64,000 bases of DNA from Nocardia otitidiscaviarum NBRC 14405 (GCF_000308635.1 NZ_BAGD01000081.1:62001-126000), one strand, 5' to 3'. Numbered from the stretch's first letter, positions 8,735-18,179 are shown. The notes: generated by a model not told the origin, from the letters alone. Program-made: numbers and translations.

Positions 8735-9244
8735 CTAGGCTATGGCGAACCAGGCGCGGAGCGCGACGAAGTCGCTGTGCCACAGACCGACTCGCGGATC
8801 GACGCGGTACAGGAGTGCCTCACCGGGGTGATGTTCGGCTACCCATGCCCGGTCGTCGTCGCCGATCTCGTCGTCGATCCAGATGAACGCCCCTCCGGCG
8901 GACCGCTCGACCAGAGTGCGTGTCTTCCAGTGCAATCCGAACCATTCGTCGATTCGATCGTCAGTGCGGTCGGGCCATTCGACCACCGGCAGTTCGGGGA
9001 GACCCAGCAGTGGACCGATGGAACGATTGGCCTCGTTCCCCCAAGTGGTCGCCCAGACCAGATCACCGGGCAGGCCCGACAGCAGCGGACCCAGAGTGGG
9101 GTCGACTCGTTCGATGAGGGGGTTCACGGTGTGCTGCGCTTCTCGTAGAGGCGGGCCCTCTTGGTCGCCTTTGGGCTTCGCACGGAAGGGTATGACCGGA
9201 CCGTCGACATCGAGAAAGACGATTGGGCGGCAGTGCGGGGTCAT
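8735..9244 (-). CDS. HAD-domain protein (SAK RNA-repair-type HAD)
   Basis: The 169-residue protein begins with the HAD signature IVFLDVDGPVIPF, which supplies the DxDG nucleophile loop. It continues with LVWATTWGNEAN, matching the W-A-T-x-W element of the small HAD subfamily named after HAD domains in Swiss-army-knife RNA-repair proteins. A late acidic pair, FIWIDDEIGDDDR, fits HAD motif IV. It is probably a soluble phosphohydrolase; the physiological substrate is unknown. It is divergent from the methyltransferase at 9368, with which it shares a 123-base promoter region. Confidence 0.7.
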   Translation of the reverse strand: MTPHCRPIVFLDVDGPVIPFRAKPKGDQEGPPLREAQHTVNPLIERVDPTLGPLLSGLPGDLVWATTWGNEANRSIGPLLGLPELPVVEWPDRTDDRIDEWFGLHWKTRTLVERSAGGAFIWIDDEIGDDDRAWVAEHHPGEALLYRVDPRVGLWHSDFVALRAWFAIA

Positions 9245-9367
9245 GCTGGTGGAAGACTACAGCAGCGGAGCTGGTTCCAATGGAAGATCAACGGGTCGAA
9301 TCAGCCGGAATGGTTGCCTGACAAGGCTTTACCCCGCAGCCGTACCGATCGTGACAGAATCGGGCAC

Positions 9368-10114
9368 ATGACTCCGGTCCCAGCAGGCCACCCAATTCCC
9401 ACTCAGCCGAGCGGCTACGACACAATCGCCGACGGCTACACGGCCGAAAACGAGACCGGCCTCCTGCACGCGTACTACAACCGGCCCGCGATCCTGGAAC
9501 TCGCTGGGGACGTCGCCGGGCGGCGAATCCTCGACGTCGGCTGCGGCTCAGGACCACTGTTCGCCGCACTGCGCGATCGGGGCGCTACCTTGACCGGAAT
9601 CGACAGCAGCGCCCGAATGCTGGAGCACGCCCGGCGGCGCCTCGGGGGCGAGGCAAACCTACTGCGCGCCGACCTGGCTGACCCGCTGCCGTTTCCGGAC
9701 GCCGCGTTCGACGACGTCGTTGCCTCCCTGGTGCTGCACTACCTGCAAGACTGGGCACCACCATTGGCCGAGCTGCGACGCGTGCTGGCTTCCGGCGGCC
9801 GGCTCCTCGTCTCGGTCGAGCATCCATTCGCCAACTTCCTCGCCCAGCGGCTGGCTGGGGACACGACCGACTATTTCCAGACCCGCAACCGGATCGACGA
9901 ATGGACCATGGGCGGTCAGACCGCCCGCCTGAGTTTCTGGGACCGGCCTTTACACGCGATGACCGACGCCTTCACCGCAGCTGGGTTCCGCATCAGCGTT
10001 ATCAGCGAACCTCCGGCCCTGCCCGCCGCCCGCGACCTGATCCCCGAGGTCTTGGGCGAGAGCATCGACAACAGATTCCTGTGCTTCCTGTTCTTCGTCC
10101 TGCACGCCAACTGA
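9368..10114 (+). CDS. class I SAM-dependent methyltransferase
   Basis: The 248-residue protein has the SAM-binding motif I ILDVGCGSGPLF, an acidic motif II (LTGIDSSARML), motif post-II around LLRADLADPLPF and the VASLVLHYLQDW strand of Methyltransf_11-type enzymes. The ATG at 9368 fits the family length. No metal or Cys-rich region is visible and the substrate is unknown. It stands alone between a divergent HAD gene and a decayed gene, so no pathway can be assigned from context. Confidence 0.8.
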   Translation: MTPVPAGHPIPTQPSGYDTIADGYTAENETGLLHAYYNRPAILELAGDVAGRRILDVGCGSGPLFAALRDRGATLTGIDSSARMLEHARRRLGGEANLLRADLADPLPFPDAAFDDVVASLVLHYLQDWAPPLAELRRVLASGGRLLVSVEHPFANFLAQRLAGDTTDYFQTRNRIDEWTMGGQTARLSFWDRPLHAMTDAFTAAGFRISVISEPPALPAARDLIPEVLGESIDNRFLCFLFFVLHAN

Positions 10115-10229
10115 TCACCGCGGTCCGCAGCCGAAATGCATGTGGCTTAGCGGATCCAGCCGCTGCCGGTGCTGGTGACCGAGCAGATCCACTGGTTCCC
10201 GCCCTATCTTCGGCCGTCCGATGATCCGC

Positions 10230-10770
10230 TCACCACAGCTCGAATTCCGGCTCGTCCGATTCGAGCATCGATGCCAGTTCCCCAGCGTCGATCGTGCGCC
10301 GGTCGGGATTGTCGAGGAAGTAGCGGAAGGTCGAGAGCAGGGCGTTGGGGTCGACGGACCAGCTCAGGGTGTTGATGATCCAGATAGTGGGGCGTAGCTG
10401 CCGTCCCCAGGCGCCGGAGCGTTCGATCGGCCCGTTGTGGTGCAGCTCGGACCGGGCCGTTCGGCAGGTGAATTTCAGTGATGCTTCCCGCGACGCCCAC
10501 GGGCGCTAGGCCAGTTCTACGTCTTCGATGTCGTTCCAAGGGAATTCGCGCACCTGGGTTCCGCCCCCGCCGTGCAGCCCGTTATCGAGGGCCGCGGCCC
10601 CGAGTCAGACGCCGGACAGCACCGCGATCAGCTGCGGGTCGCGTAGCCGCTGCGCGTGCAGAACCGGTGGGGCCGAACGGCTCTCCACTGTCGTTCGACG
10701 CGGAAACGCCCGGCGGAACAACGTAGTCGTCGTGCACGGACCATCCCTCCCACTCCGCCGACCGCACTGT
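10230..10770 (-). pseudogene. decayed gene with premature stop and frameshifts
   Basis: The minus-strand frame ending at TGA 10230-10232 reads without interruption for 91 codons and looks fully protein-like (SGAWGRQLRPTIWIINTLS, FLDNPDRRTIDAGELASML). The same frame continues upstream through an in-frame TAG at 10506-10508 into VREFPWNDIEDVELA, also protein-like. Further upstream the plausible coding continues in other frames (VLHAQRLRDPQLIAVLSGV and WSVHDDYVVPPG), implying at least one frameshift. No start codon is available downstream of the TAG. I read this as one disrupted gene of unknown function. CAG to TAG at 10508 would be a simple transition. Confidence 0.55.
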
Positions 10771-10803
10771 GCGGCGGAAGCAGACGCCCGTCGGGGGCGA
10801 GCG

Positions 10804-11061
10804 CTATTCGCAGCCGATGCCGTCACCGTCACGGTCGAGGCCGTACTCGTCCGGACCGATGACGCGAACCCGGCCGGTATAGACCGGACCGTTGCCACTG
10901 CCGCCCTCGCAGTCGACATCACTGGTGATGGGCAGGCATGGGTCGTAGGAGGCGTGGCATTGCGAGGCACGCGCGGGGGCGGCCGATGCGGTGGCGGGTG
11001 CGACCAGAACGAATCCGAGAGCGGTGATCGCGGATACGCCGAGCGTGGCGACGAACTGCAC
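10804..11061 (-). CDS. secreted Excalibur calcium-binding domain protein
   Basis: The 85-residue product has an N-terminal signal peptide (residues 1-28, ending ASAAPA) and a C-terminal Excalibur motif, DRDGDGIGCE, in which spaced Asp residues resemble a calcium-binding loop and the terminal Cys pairs with an upstream Cys. Excalibur domains occur on secreted or surface proteins of actinobacteria and firmicutes. The GTG start follows AAGGGGAACTTCT at good spacing. It is a stand-alone domain with no catalytic part. Its role is probably at the cell surface. Confidence 0.8.
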   Translation of the reverse strand: MQFVATLGVSAITALGFVLVAPATASAAPARASQCHASYDPCLPITSDVDCEGGSGNGPVYTGRVRVIGPDEYGLDRDGDGIGCE

Positions 11062-11204
11062 AGAAGTTCCCCTTCGAGCTGACGAACCTCAGCAGCATAC
11101 ACCGCGACACGATCCGGCAACCCAAGCGAATTCCACTGGCGCGCAATATCAATGAGGCTCTGATCGACGCGGCCATCCCGTTCGCGCGAAACGTGTCGGC
11201 CGGC

Positions 11205-12689
11205 TCAGCTGTCGGGCCAGCTCAGCCCCGCGAACCCCGGAACCGCGTCCGATCGGAGTTCGAGCACGGGAATCGGCTTGCCTATCGGGTTTCCCATCTC
11301 GTCGAAGGCGATCGAACCGCTGGCACCGCTGATCGCGGACCGGCCGTGCAACCTGTTCATGACCTGCAGCACATCGGTCGCGCCGACGTCGGCGACGGTG
11401 TCGCCCGCCGCGCTCCGGATCGACCACGCGGCCGCCTGCACCGCGTCGTAGGCGATGATGGCGACTCCGTCGTCGAGCGAATCCCCCGGAAACAGCGTGG
11501 GGTAGCACGTATCGCAGGAGTCGGTGAACTTGGCGATCGAGCCCGCGCTGAAGGCTTCCGGCCGAACCTGCCACGCCTGCGGATGCGCCAGCCCGGTGAA
11601 GACCACCCGCACACCGCTGCCCAGCGTGCGGCTGACCGCATCGTCCTGTGCGGCATACTGCGACAGATCGTCGGCGGTGGCCACGGTGATCGGCCAATCC
11701 GTGCACTGGCGCTCCGCCAGTGCCTTGATCAGCAAGGTCGCGTGGGCTCCGCGACCGGCGAAATACAGCACGTCGGGACGGGCCGCGCAGATATTGGGCA
11801 GCATGAGGGAGAACGCGTTGGCCACACTGCCGGCGTCGGACAGATACCACTCCGTCGGAGCGGCGAGTCGATGATCGGCATCGACGAAGCCCTCCGAGAA
11901 CGCGGTGGCGAGCGTCTGCGGGTAGTGGTCGCGGGGGTTCCGGTCCTGTACCAGTAGAGCCGTGCGGTGCTGTGGTTTCAGATAGTCCGCGACGGCGCGC
12001 GCCTGGGCGGAGTTGGTCGGCGACACCCGGACGAAACCGCCGATGCCCGTCAGGTCGTCCGCGGTGAGGGTGGAGGCGAACACCGGCAGCCGCGATTCGG
12101 ACAGCTGTTCCATCGCCTCCCGGGCATTCTCGGTGCTGAGCCCGATTCCGGTGACGGCGACAATGCGATCGCTGTCCGCGCGCCGACGCAATTCGTCGAC
12201 GACCCGCGGCCAATCCCGCAGTCCGCTCCCGGGATTGGCGAGCAGCAGCCGGATGAGCGGCCTACCGCCGCTCGCGGTGACGTCATGGTTCACAGCGTGC
12301 TGGGCGAGGTAGGCGCCCTGCAGTTGATGACGTACCCAGGGCATCGTCACCTCGTCCCCCGGCCGTAACGTCATCGGCAGCAGGACCGCGACGCTGACGT
12401 TGTTCTCGTCCCGGCGTGCGACGTCCTGGTTCTCCGCGTGGATCAATCGCTGCACGTCGTCGAGTTCCGGAGCGAAGACGTAGCTGCCGTCGGTCACGCC
12501 CGTACATTCACCGGATTCGCCGGTACGGGTCACGCCCGCCCCGCACGCGCGCAGCGCGTCGCGCACCGACGGAATCACGACGAACGCCGCGACCAGTGCG
12601 ATCACCACCAGCACGGTGCCACCGACGATCCACGCCCACCGGTGCCACGGCGGTCGTGGTGGCGCTATCGGTTCGCTTCGACCGCTCAT
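11205..12689 (-). CDS. membrane-anchored type-1 periplasmic-binding-protein receptor
   Basis: The 494-residue protein has a short cytoplasmic tail, one membrane helix (about 17-41) and a large extracytoplasmic domain. That domain resembles Leu/Ile/Val-type binding proteins: it has NVSVAVLLPMTL at the first strand, VAVTGIGLSTENAREAM, and RTALLVQDRNPRDHY opening the second lobe. It lacks a lipobox and has no transporter partners, so it is more likely a ligand sensor than an import subunit (inference). Its ATG overlaps the stop of the upstream ATPase gene as ATGA, so the two are translationally coupled. Paired Cys residues (DSCDTCYPT, PNICAARP) could form disulfides. Confidence 0.7.
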   Translation of the reverse strand: MSGRSEPIAPPRPPWHRWAWIVGGTVLVVIALVAAFVVIPSVRDALRACGAGVTRTGESGECTGVTDGSYVFAPELDDVQRLIHAENQDVARRDENNVSVAVLLPMTLRPGDEVTMPWVRHQLQGAYLAQHAVNHDVTASGGRPLIRLLLANPGSGLRDWPRVVDELRRRADSDRIVAVTGIGLSTENAREAMEQLSESRLPVFASTLTADDLTGIGGFVRVSPTNSAQARAVADYLKPQHRTALLVQDRNPRDHYPQTLATAFSEGFVDADHRLAAPTEWYLSDAGSVANAFSLMLPNICAARPDVLYFAGRGAHATLLIKALAERQCTDWPITVATADDLSQYAAQDDAVSRTLGSGVRVVFTGLAHPQAWQVRPEAFSAGSIAKFTDSCDTCYPTLFPGDSLDDGVAIIAYDAVQAAAWSIRSAAGDTVADVGATDVLQVMNRLHGRSAISGASGSIAFDEMGNPIGKPIPVLELRSDAVPGFAGLSWPDS

Positions 12690-14701
12690 CGATACCTCTC
12701 CGCACGCTCGTACAGCACCATGGACCCGCTGCCCCGCCCGATCGCCAGATGCTGGAGCTCGCTGCGGATCATGGCGTGCAACGTCGCATCCGGATCACCG
12801 AGCGGATCGTTCGTGATCCAGAGCGCGGCCGTCAACCAGCCCAGGCTGCTGCCCAATTCGTCCTCCGGCTCACCGACAATCGGCTGGATCTGGTCGATGG
12901 GCGCGACATCGGTCGCGAGCCGATTCGGCGCGGAGGTGATGAGGTCCAGGTCCGCCAGCCACGCCGTGGCGGCCGCGACATCGAATTCAGTGCCCGGGGC
13001 GTCGAACGGCCGACGCAGGTAGCCGACCACGGCGGGCACGTTCTCCAACGCCAGGTCGTGGTAGCACGCCTCCGCTGTCCGCTCCCGCCGCACGAGGCTG
13101 TCGCGACAGATCGAGTGCGTGGCGACCCAGTCGCGCGGATCGTCCGCTGCTCGCTCGGACAACTCGGACAACAGGATTCGACGCAGCCACGGATTGACGC
13201 GAAAGCCGACACCGGGCTGTTCCCGGATCCACAGGTGGTTTCGTAACTTCTCCACCAGCGCGGCCGCGTCCGGGCGGGCGGAGTCCAGCAACTCGGGTTC
13301 GTACAGCATGTCGATGGTGTGGGCCGCGCTCGCGGTGACGAGGTCGCGACGTTCGGCGGCGTGGTCGAAATCCCGCAGCAGATGTTCGCGGGCTTTCTCC
13401 GATACCGTCGGCGGCTGCTCGGAGGTAGGACCGGGCAGGGTGGAGGGCGGCACTCGCAGGGTCATGACCTGCCGCAGCCGCGTCGGCCTCTCCTGGTAGC
13501 CGCAATTCGACGCTGCGCCGAGCACATCGATCGCACCGCCGGGATGGCCGTCGGTCAGTCGATGTACGAAGCCGACGAGGGTCGCGTCCGGACGCATGCC
13601 ACGGGCGGCCGCCACATCGGCGATCTGCTCGGGTGCCAATCGTCCGAGATCGACGAGGTACCAGGGCAGCCACGGGCAGGGGGCCGATTCGCGGTGCTCA
13701 TGCCAGTCCGCGGCGATATCGGTGAGCATGCGCGGTGCGGGCATGTTCAGCCCACCGGTGAGCTGTGTCGATGGATGCCGAGGGCCGCGGGGCAGCTGAC
13801 TGCCCGGATGGTGCCAGCCCTCGCTCCACCGCGGCATCCAGGTCCGGCTGGTAGCGACCACGACCATCGGATCGTTCTCCGCATCCGACCGGTACCGGCT
13901 GCGCTCCAGTGCGGACAGAAAGTTCCGGCCCGCGGATGTGTGCACATTGTCCAGCAGGACAACGCAATTGAGGGTCCGCCTGCTCCGGTTGAACCCGGAG
14001 TAGGCGTGCCGCAGGTCGCCGAGGAACGCCTCGCAGAAGATGGTGTCGACCTCGCTTCGCTCGGCTTCGCCCTCGCCGTGCGACCACCGGGCCAGATCTA
14101 TCAGGGCGTCCTCGGGACCGCCCTCGACGGAGGAAAGCCGACCGATGTGCCGTAGCAGCCGCCGCCGGTCGAACCAACCCAGACCTCGCAGCAGTAACCC
14201 CGTCGCCGACGAAATCCAGGGCGGCAGACCCGATCCGCCCGCTACCACCCCGTCAGCGAATTCCACCAGGTCCGTGATGGCGCCGTGGTTGCGTTCGATC
14301 GGCTGGCTGCCGGCAACGACTCGTCGCAACCCGTCGAGGGCGCGCCGACGATCGTCGGCGTCGGTGTGGATCGAACTGCCGACGACCAACAGGCACAGCC
14401 ACAGTCGCGGAAACGCCAGCCGACCGAACTGCGCTCGACGGCGACTCAGCCCGAACGCCAATTCACCGAGCACTTCACTCGGCTCCGCCTCGCGATGCTC
14501 GAAATCCACATACACGTGTGGTATCTCCCGGCACCGATACCGAATCTCGCTCAGCAGCGCCGTCTTTCCGGTACCTCGCGGGCCGACCGCGACCACGATC
14601 GGAGAATCCACATCGTGCCCCTGCGGCCGGGCGAGCAGATGTTCGAGAAACCACCCGGTGAAGGGGCGGGTGCCCGACAGCCGCGGTGGATCCATCGTCA
14701 T
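12686..14701 (-). CDS. P-loop ATPase coupled to a membrane receptor (STAND/AAA-like)
   Basis: The protein of about 671 residues opens with a P-loop domain: Walker A GPRGTGKT at about 40-47, Walker B VVLLDN at about 247-252, and VVVATSR at about 280-286 in the sensor position. A helical and winged-helix-like region follows, with helical repeats to the C-terminus. The layout recalls STAND or AAA signalling ATPases, but I cannot assign a named family. ATG 14701 is chosen because GGAG lies nine bases upstream; GTG 14707 is an alternative. Its stop overlaps the receptor start (ATGA). I infer that the ATPase acts at the membrane under control of the receptor. Confidence 0.65.
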   Translation of the reverse strand: MTMDPPRLSGTRPFTGWFLEHLLARPQGHDVDSPIVVAVGPRGTGKTALLSEIRYRCREIPHVYVDFEHREAEPSEVLGELAFGLSRRRAQFGRLAFPRLWLCLLVVGSSIHTDADDRRRALDGLRRVVAGSQPIERNHGAITDLVEFADGVVAGGSGLPPWISSATGLLLRGLGWFDRRRLLRHIGRLSSVEGGPEDALIDLARWSHGEGEAERSEVDTIFCEAFLGDLRHAYSGFNRSRRTLNCVVLLDNVHTSAGRNFLSALERSRYRSDAENDPMVVVATSRTWMPRWSEGWHHPGSQLPRGPRHPSTQLTGGLNMPAPRMLTDIAADWHEHRESAPCPWLPWYLVDLGRLAPEQIADVAAARGMRPDATLVGFVHRLTDGHPGGAIDVLGAASNCGYQERPTRLRQVMTLRVPPSTLPGPTSEQPPTVSEKAREHLLRDFDHAAERRDLVTASAAHTIDMLYEPELLDSARPDAAALVEKLRNHLWIREQPGVGFRVNPWLRRILLSELSERAADDPRDWVATHSICRDSLVRRERTAEACYHDLALENVPAVVGYLRRPFDAPGTEFDVAAATAWLADLDLITSAPNRLATDVAPIDQIQPIVGEPEDELGSSLGWLTAALWITNDPLGDPDATLHAMIRSELQHLAIGRGSGSMVLYERAERYR

Positions 14702-14972
14702 CCCCACCCGCTCCAGCGCTCATTCGATTCCGATCAATGCGTATCGGAGATGCTAGTCACGACAGCCGAACCGAACGCCCGGTGCTGCACACCGTCGTCA
14801 ACTCGTAACACTGCCGTCAAGGTCGCGCATGCGACGGGGCGTGACTCGACATCGCGAATCGATCTGGAAGGCACCGCGTTCGGAGTAGGATCACGGTCGG
14901 CGTGGCCGTCTCAGGTTCGGGTCCGCTCCCGAGAGGCCCGACGGTGGTTCGCCGGATCGAGGGGATGTGCCG
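14702..14972. other. divergent promoter region
   Basis: About 270 bases separate the minus-strand ATPase gene from the plus-strand secreted protein. Both genes must be transcribed from here. I see no strong palindrome and no coding frame. Confidence 0.35.
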
Positions 14973-15809
14973 ATGTCAGACCCGCGCGCCTACACGGTTT
15001 TGATCGCAGTGCCCGCGCTTTTCGCATTCGGGTCCGGTACCGCTACCGCGGCACCGCAGCATCCCGACCTCCCCCGGCCCGTCGCGGGTAGCTTCGACGC
15101 GGCCGAGACACCTACCGCGGCGCGGGATCTCAACCACCTGCGGATCGGTTCCCAGACGATTCCTCTGCCCGAGGGGATCGACCCCGGTCTCCGGGAACAA
15201 GCGCAGAACTCCGTGGACGACACGCAACGGCGGATCACCACCGCCTACGACGATATCGGCTTCCCCCGCAACGAATCCGACCGCCGCACCGCGTCCACCG
15301 TGGCCGGTGCCGTCATCGGCGCCGCGGTCGCCAAGGTCGTCGTCTTTCCCTTGGAGATCGTGGGGTGCGGAGTCGGCGCGACGGTCGGCGCGATCGCCGG
15401 GGGCGTCATCGGCGGGCTTCCGACCGTGGGTGCGGGCGTCCCGGTCGGCGCGGCGGTGGGCGGGCTGGCGGGCTGCCTGCTCGGTGGGCTGGCGGTGGCC
15501 ATCCCGGTGGATGTGGTCGGCCTGGTCGGCGGGGCCGTTATCGGCGGAACCATCGGTGGCGCGTTGGGCTCCGGCACCGAACCGACTCCCACAGACGCCC
15601 CCACACCCATCGCCAACGGCCCAGCGCCCCTATCTGATTCGCCGACTACCGCGCCGGTAGACGCCTTCGCCGCGGTCAGCCCCGACAACACCGCCATCAC
15701 CTCGCTCGACGCCGCGATCGACGCGATGCCACCGCTCGCCCCCGACACGCTGGGTCCTCTGACCCAGCCAGCCAACGACCTGCTCGCGGCGGTGCAGGCC
15801 GCATTCTGA
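14973..15809 (+). CDS. secreted glycine-zipper protein
   Basis: The 278-residue product has a signal peptide (about 1-27, ending TATAAP), a soluble N-terminal part, and a central block of about 100 residues built of GxxxG-type small-residue repeats (GAVIGAAVAKVV, GATVGAIAGGVIGG, GAAVGGLAGCLLGG, GAVIGGTIGGALGSG). The tail is Pro/Thr-rich. Such glycine-zipper blocks insert into or line membranes, and similar proteins are common in Nocardia. ATG 14973 is preferred because GAGGGG lies eight bases upstream; GTG 14967 is in frame. It lies between two minus-strand gene pairs, so a link to them is possible but unproven. Confidence 0.7.
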   Translation: MSDPRAYTVLIAVPALFAFGSGTATAAPQHPDLPRPVAGSFDAAETPTAARDLNHLRIGSQTIPLPEGIDPGLREQAQNSVDDTQRRITTAYDDIGFPRNESDRRTASTVAGAVIGAAVAKVVVFPLEIVGCGVGATVGAIAGGVIGGLPTVGAGVPVGAAVGGLAGCLLGGLAVAIPVDVVGLVGGAVIGGTIGGALGSGTEPTPTDAPTPIANGPAPLSDSPTTAPVDAFAAVSPDNTAITSLDAAIDAMPPLAPDTLGPLTQPANDLLAAVQAAF

Positions 15810-15921
15810 GCAACCCCCTCGGACGGTACGTACGGAGTCCTGTGGCGCAGACCCGTGCTCGACCCGACACCACCCCCAACTCCGGAACCGCGTCCCGGCG
15901 AGCGGCGCCACGTCACTCCGG

Positions 15922-17220
15922 CTATCGGGGGTTCTCGGCGGCTTTGGCGACGCGCTCCGACATCGCCGCCGCCCACGACGCACCCTCTTGTTCGAATCGT
16001 CGTACCAGTACTCGCCAGCGGCCGGGATCGAGGGGGTCGACGACGAGAGCCTGTGTAGGCGAGAGGTGTGCCAGCACAGCCTGCGGCGGATTCAGCAGTG
16101 TGGCGGTGCGCCATCCGGGATACCGCCACGACGGCGGCAGCTCACCGTCGTTTTCCAGCAGCAACCGTGGCACCACCATTCGCTCGTGCGCGAATCGGTC
16201 GCCGGTGCTGTCGCCCTTACGGCGGAACACCTCCGCCTTCGAGCGTTGGTGCGCGACGACTCGGGACATGTCCACTGTGCCGTCGATCCGCAGCATCGCG
16301 CAGAGGACGGCGTAGTCGGCGTCGAGTTCGGCGAGTTGACCGCGAACGGCACGTGCGCCGAGCGGAATACGATCGGAAATCCATTGCAGCACATACAGTG
16401 TGCACTGAATGACGCCAACCGAGCGGGTCAGGGCAATGAACCACCCGTCGATATCGGATGCCCCGCGCGCGTCCGCCAGTCGCAACCATGGACGCTGAAT
16501 GAGGGCGGTCAGTGCCGCCGATGCCGATCTGGAGACGCGGGCGGGCCGGTCGGGTTCGGTGAGCGGCGAGTGCGCCCAGTCGTTCCTGGTCGCCGGCACC
16601 TGACCGCCGAAGTAGCGGCGAACCAGATCCTCCGGAGTGTCGGTATCACGTATCGCCCACAGCAGCAACGTGACCGCTCGCGCCGCCCCGCGAGCGTCGC
16701 GGCACAAGCCGCTCTCCACCAGGTCGACAACATAATCCGTTGCGGTGGTGAGACTTCCGCACTTCCAAGCATGATGCAGCGCGGCTCGCTGTAAGCGCGC
16801 CGACTCCAACACATAGCTGTCGCCGTCGGACTGCCGGCTCGACCCCGAGTTCCGGCGCACCTCGGTGTGCGCCTCCCAGCGCACGAAAAGGTCGAGAAGC
16901 CAGTCCGACGGCGGGTACTGCGGGCGCTCGGACAGGTAGCCACTCAGTTCGACGTCGGGTGAACCGCCGACCGCGTGGCGCAGGAACGGTGTCCGCATAG
17001 CGGTGAACCGCAGACCGGTCGCCTGCTCGAGGCCCTGGGCGAAAGAGTAGACGACACTGTGCCGCGAGCGCCGCGCCGACACTCTGTCGGCGGCGTTCGG
17101 CGTCACCGCCTCGAACGCACTGACGAGCAATGCCTCTTTCATCAGAAAGGCGAGAACCTCCGCGAGGGTGTCCAACCCCCGGACACCGCGATCGACCGTG
17201 AACCCGATCGGGATCATCAC
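15922..17220 (-). CDS. hypothetical protein, 432 aa, second gene of a coupled pair
   Basis: I do not recognise this protein. It is predicted mostly helical and soluble, with no signal peptide or membrane segment. It shows an Arg-rich first third, a central helical region (ALHHAWKCGSLTTATDYVVDLV) and a C-terminal strand-rich part (QALVVDPLDPGRWRVLVRRF). Its start overlaps the stop of the upstream 229-residue gene, either as GTGA from GTG 17220 or as TGATG from ATG 17217, so the two are translated together. It is convergent with the glycine-zipper gene. Confidence 0.55.
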   Translation of the reverse strand: MMIPIGFTVDRGVRGLDTLAEVLAFLMKEALLVSAFEAVTPNAADRVSARRSRHSVVYSFAQGLEQATGLRFTAMRTPFLRHAVGGSPDVELSGYLSERPQYPPSDWLLDLFVRWEAHTEVRRNSGSSRQSDGDSYVLESARLQRAALHHAWKCGSLTTATDYVVDLVESGLCRDARGAARAVTLLLWAIRDTDTPEDLVRRYFGGQVPATRNDWAHSPLTEPDRPARVSRSASAALTALIQRPWLRLADARGASDIDGWFIALTRSVGVIQCTLYVLQWISDRIPLGARAVRGQLAELDADYAVLCAMLRIDGTVDMSRVVAHQRSKAEVFRRKGDSTGDRFAHERMVVPRLLLENDGELPPSWRYPGWRTATLLNPPQAVLAHLSPTQALVVDPLDPGRWRVLVRRFEQEGASWAAAMSERVAKAAENPR

Positions 17221-17906
17221 AGCACCCCGAGCCCGCCGACCACCCCGACGATGTCACCACCGTTTCGCCGTGCCGCCTGAAATCCCTTGAGCAGCCATTC
17301 CCGAATGGGGCGCGCATTGGTGCGCTCGTATTCCAGTCCCGCCTGGGTCCAGTGCACACCGAGAGCGTCCAGGAACTTTCGCGGCTTGGTGTGCTGGGCC
17401 ATCTCCTCGATATCGGCGAAAACCGTGCGCAGATGGCTGCGGACCGCGTCCGAGTTCTCCTGGGGCAGGGGTAGAAACACGCCATCGGTCGATTCGGCGA
17501 AGTCGCCGAACACGACCAGCCCCGGTGGGCGCGGCACGCGTCGCCCGCCGTCGAACAGCGTGCGCAGCAACTCGTACGACGGATTCACTCCGCGCTGGAT
17601 CTCTCCCCACCCGCCGGCGACGCTCCCCGAGACCGGAACCACGATCGGCGCGGGCTGGTGCCACGTGAACATGACCAGAATGTCCGGCCCGCTGTCGTCG
17701 GCGAGCGTGCACCCCTGTACATAGTCGGCGACCGGCCGGTCCGCGACCGGATCGAATGCCAGGAAGCACACGGTCGAATAGTCCCTGCGCAGGCGCGCCA
17801 GGTTCTCCGCCTCCAGCAAACTGGACAGCTGCCTGACATTCCCTCCGTCGAAGCGGGCGTCGGAGGTCGCCTCCTCCAGGATGGCCTGCACCGAGATCAC
17901 CAGCAC
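17217..17906 (-). CDS. hypothetical protein, 229 aa, first gene of a coupled pair
   Basis: This protein is not recognised. It is soluble and mixed alpha/beta, with a long N-terminal helix (QLSSLLEAENLARLRRDY), a hydrophobic strand VCFLAFDP, a second strand DILVMFTWHQPAPIVVPV, and a C-terminal Gly/Val run after a basic helix. No catalytic signature is evident. The start is uncertain because GTG codons occur at 17906, 17900 and 17891 and no Shine-Dalgarno is visible, so leaderless translation is possible. It overlaps the next gene by one to four bases. Confidence 0.5.
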   Translation of the reverse strand: MLVISVQAILEEATSDARFDGGNVRQLSSLLEAENLARLRRDYSTVCFLAFDPVADRPVADYVQGCTLADDSGPDILVMFTWHQPAPIVVPVSGSVAGGWGEIQRGVNPSYELLRTLFDGGRRVPRPPGLVVFGDFAESTDGVFLPLPQENSDAVRSHLRTVFADIEEMAQHTKPRKFLDALGVHWTQAGLEYERTNARPIREWLLKGFQAARRNGGDIVGVVGGLGVL

Positions 17907-18179
17907 AGCGAGAACAGTAGCGATACCGGTGGCTCCGCGCGGTCTTTCGGCCAGCTGGTCGCCAATCGGCCCACCCGGTTCGGCGGCCCCGAGATCGGGT
18001 CACGCTCAGCGGTAAGCCTTGGGACGGAAAGATTCTCACTTCCACCCGTCTCGTTCGGGGGGCTCCGGATGACCACGCTGGGGTCTTTCGCGCAGCTTTG
18101 CGGGTCCATCGGCCCCTGTTCCGGATGCCGGACCGGCCGAGACTGGGAGGTGCCCGACACCTATCACGGAGGCAACATC

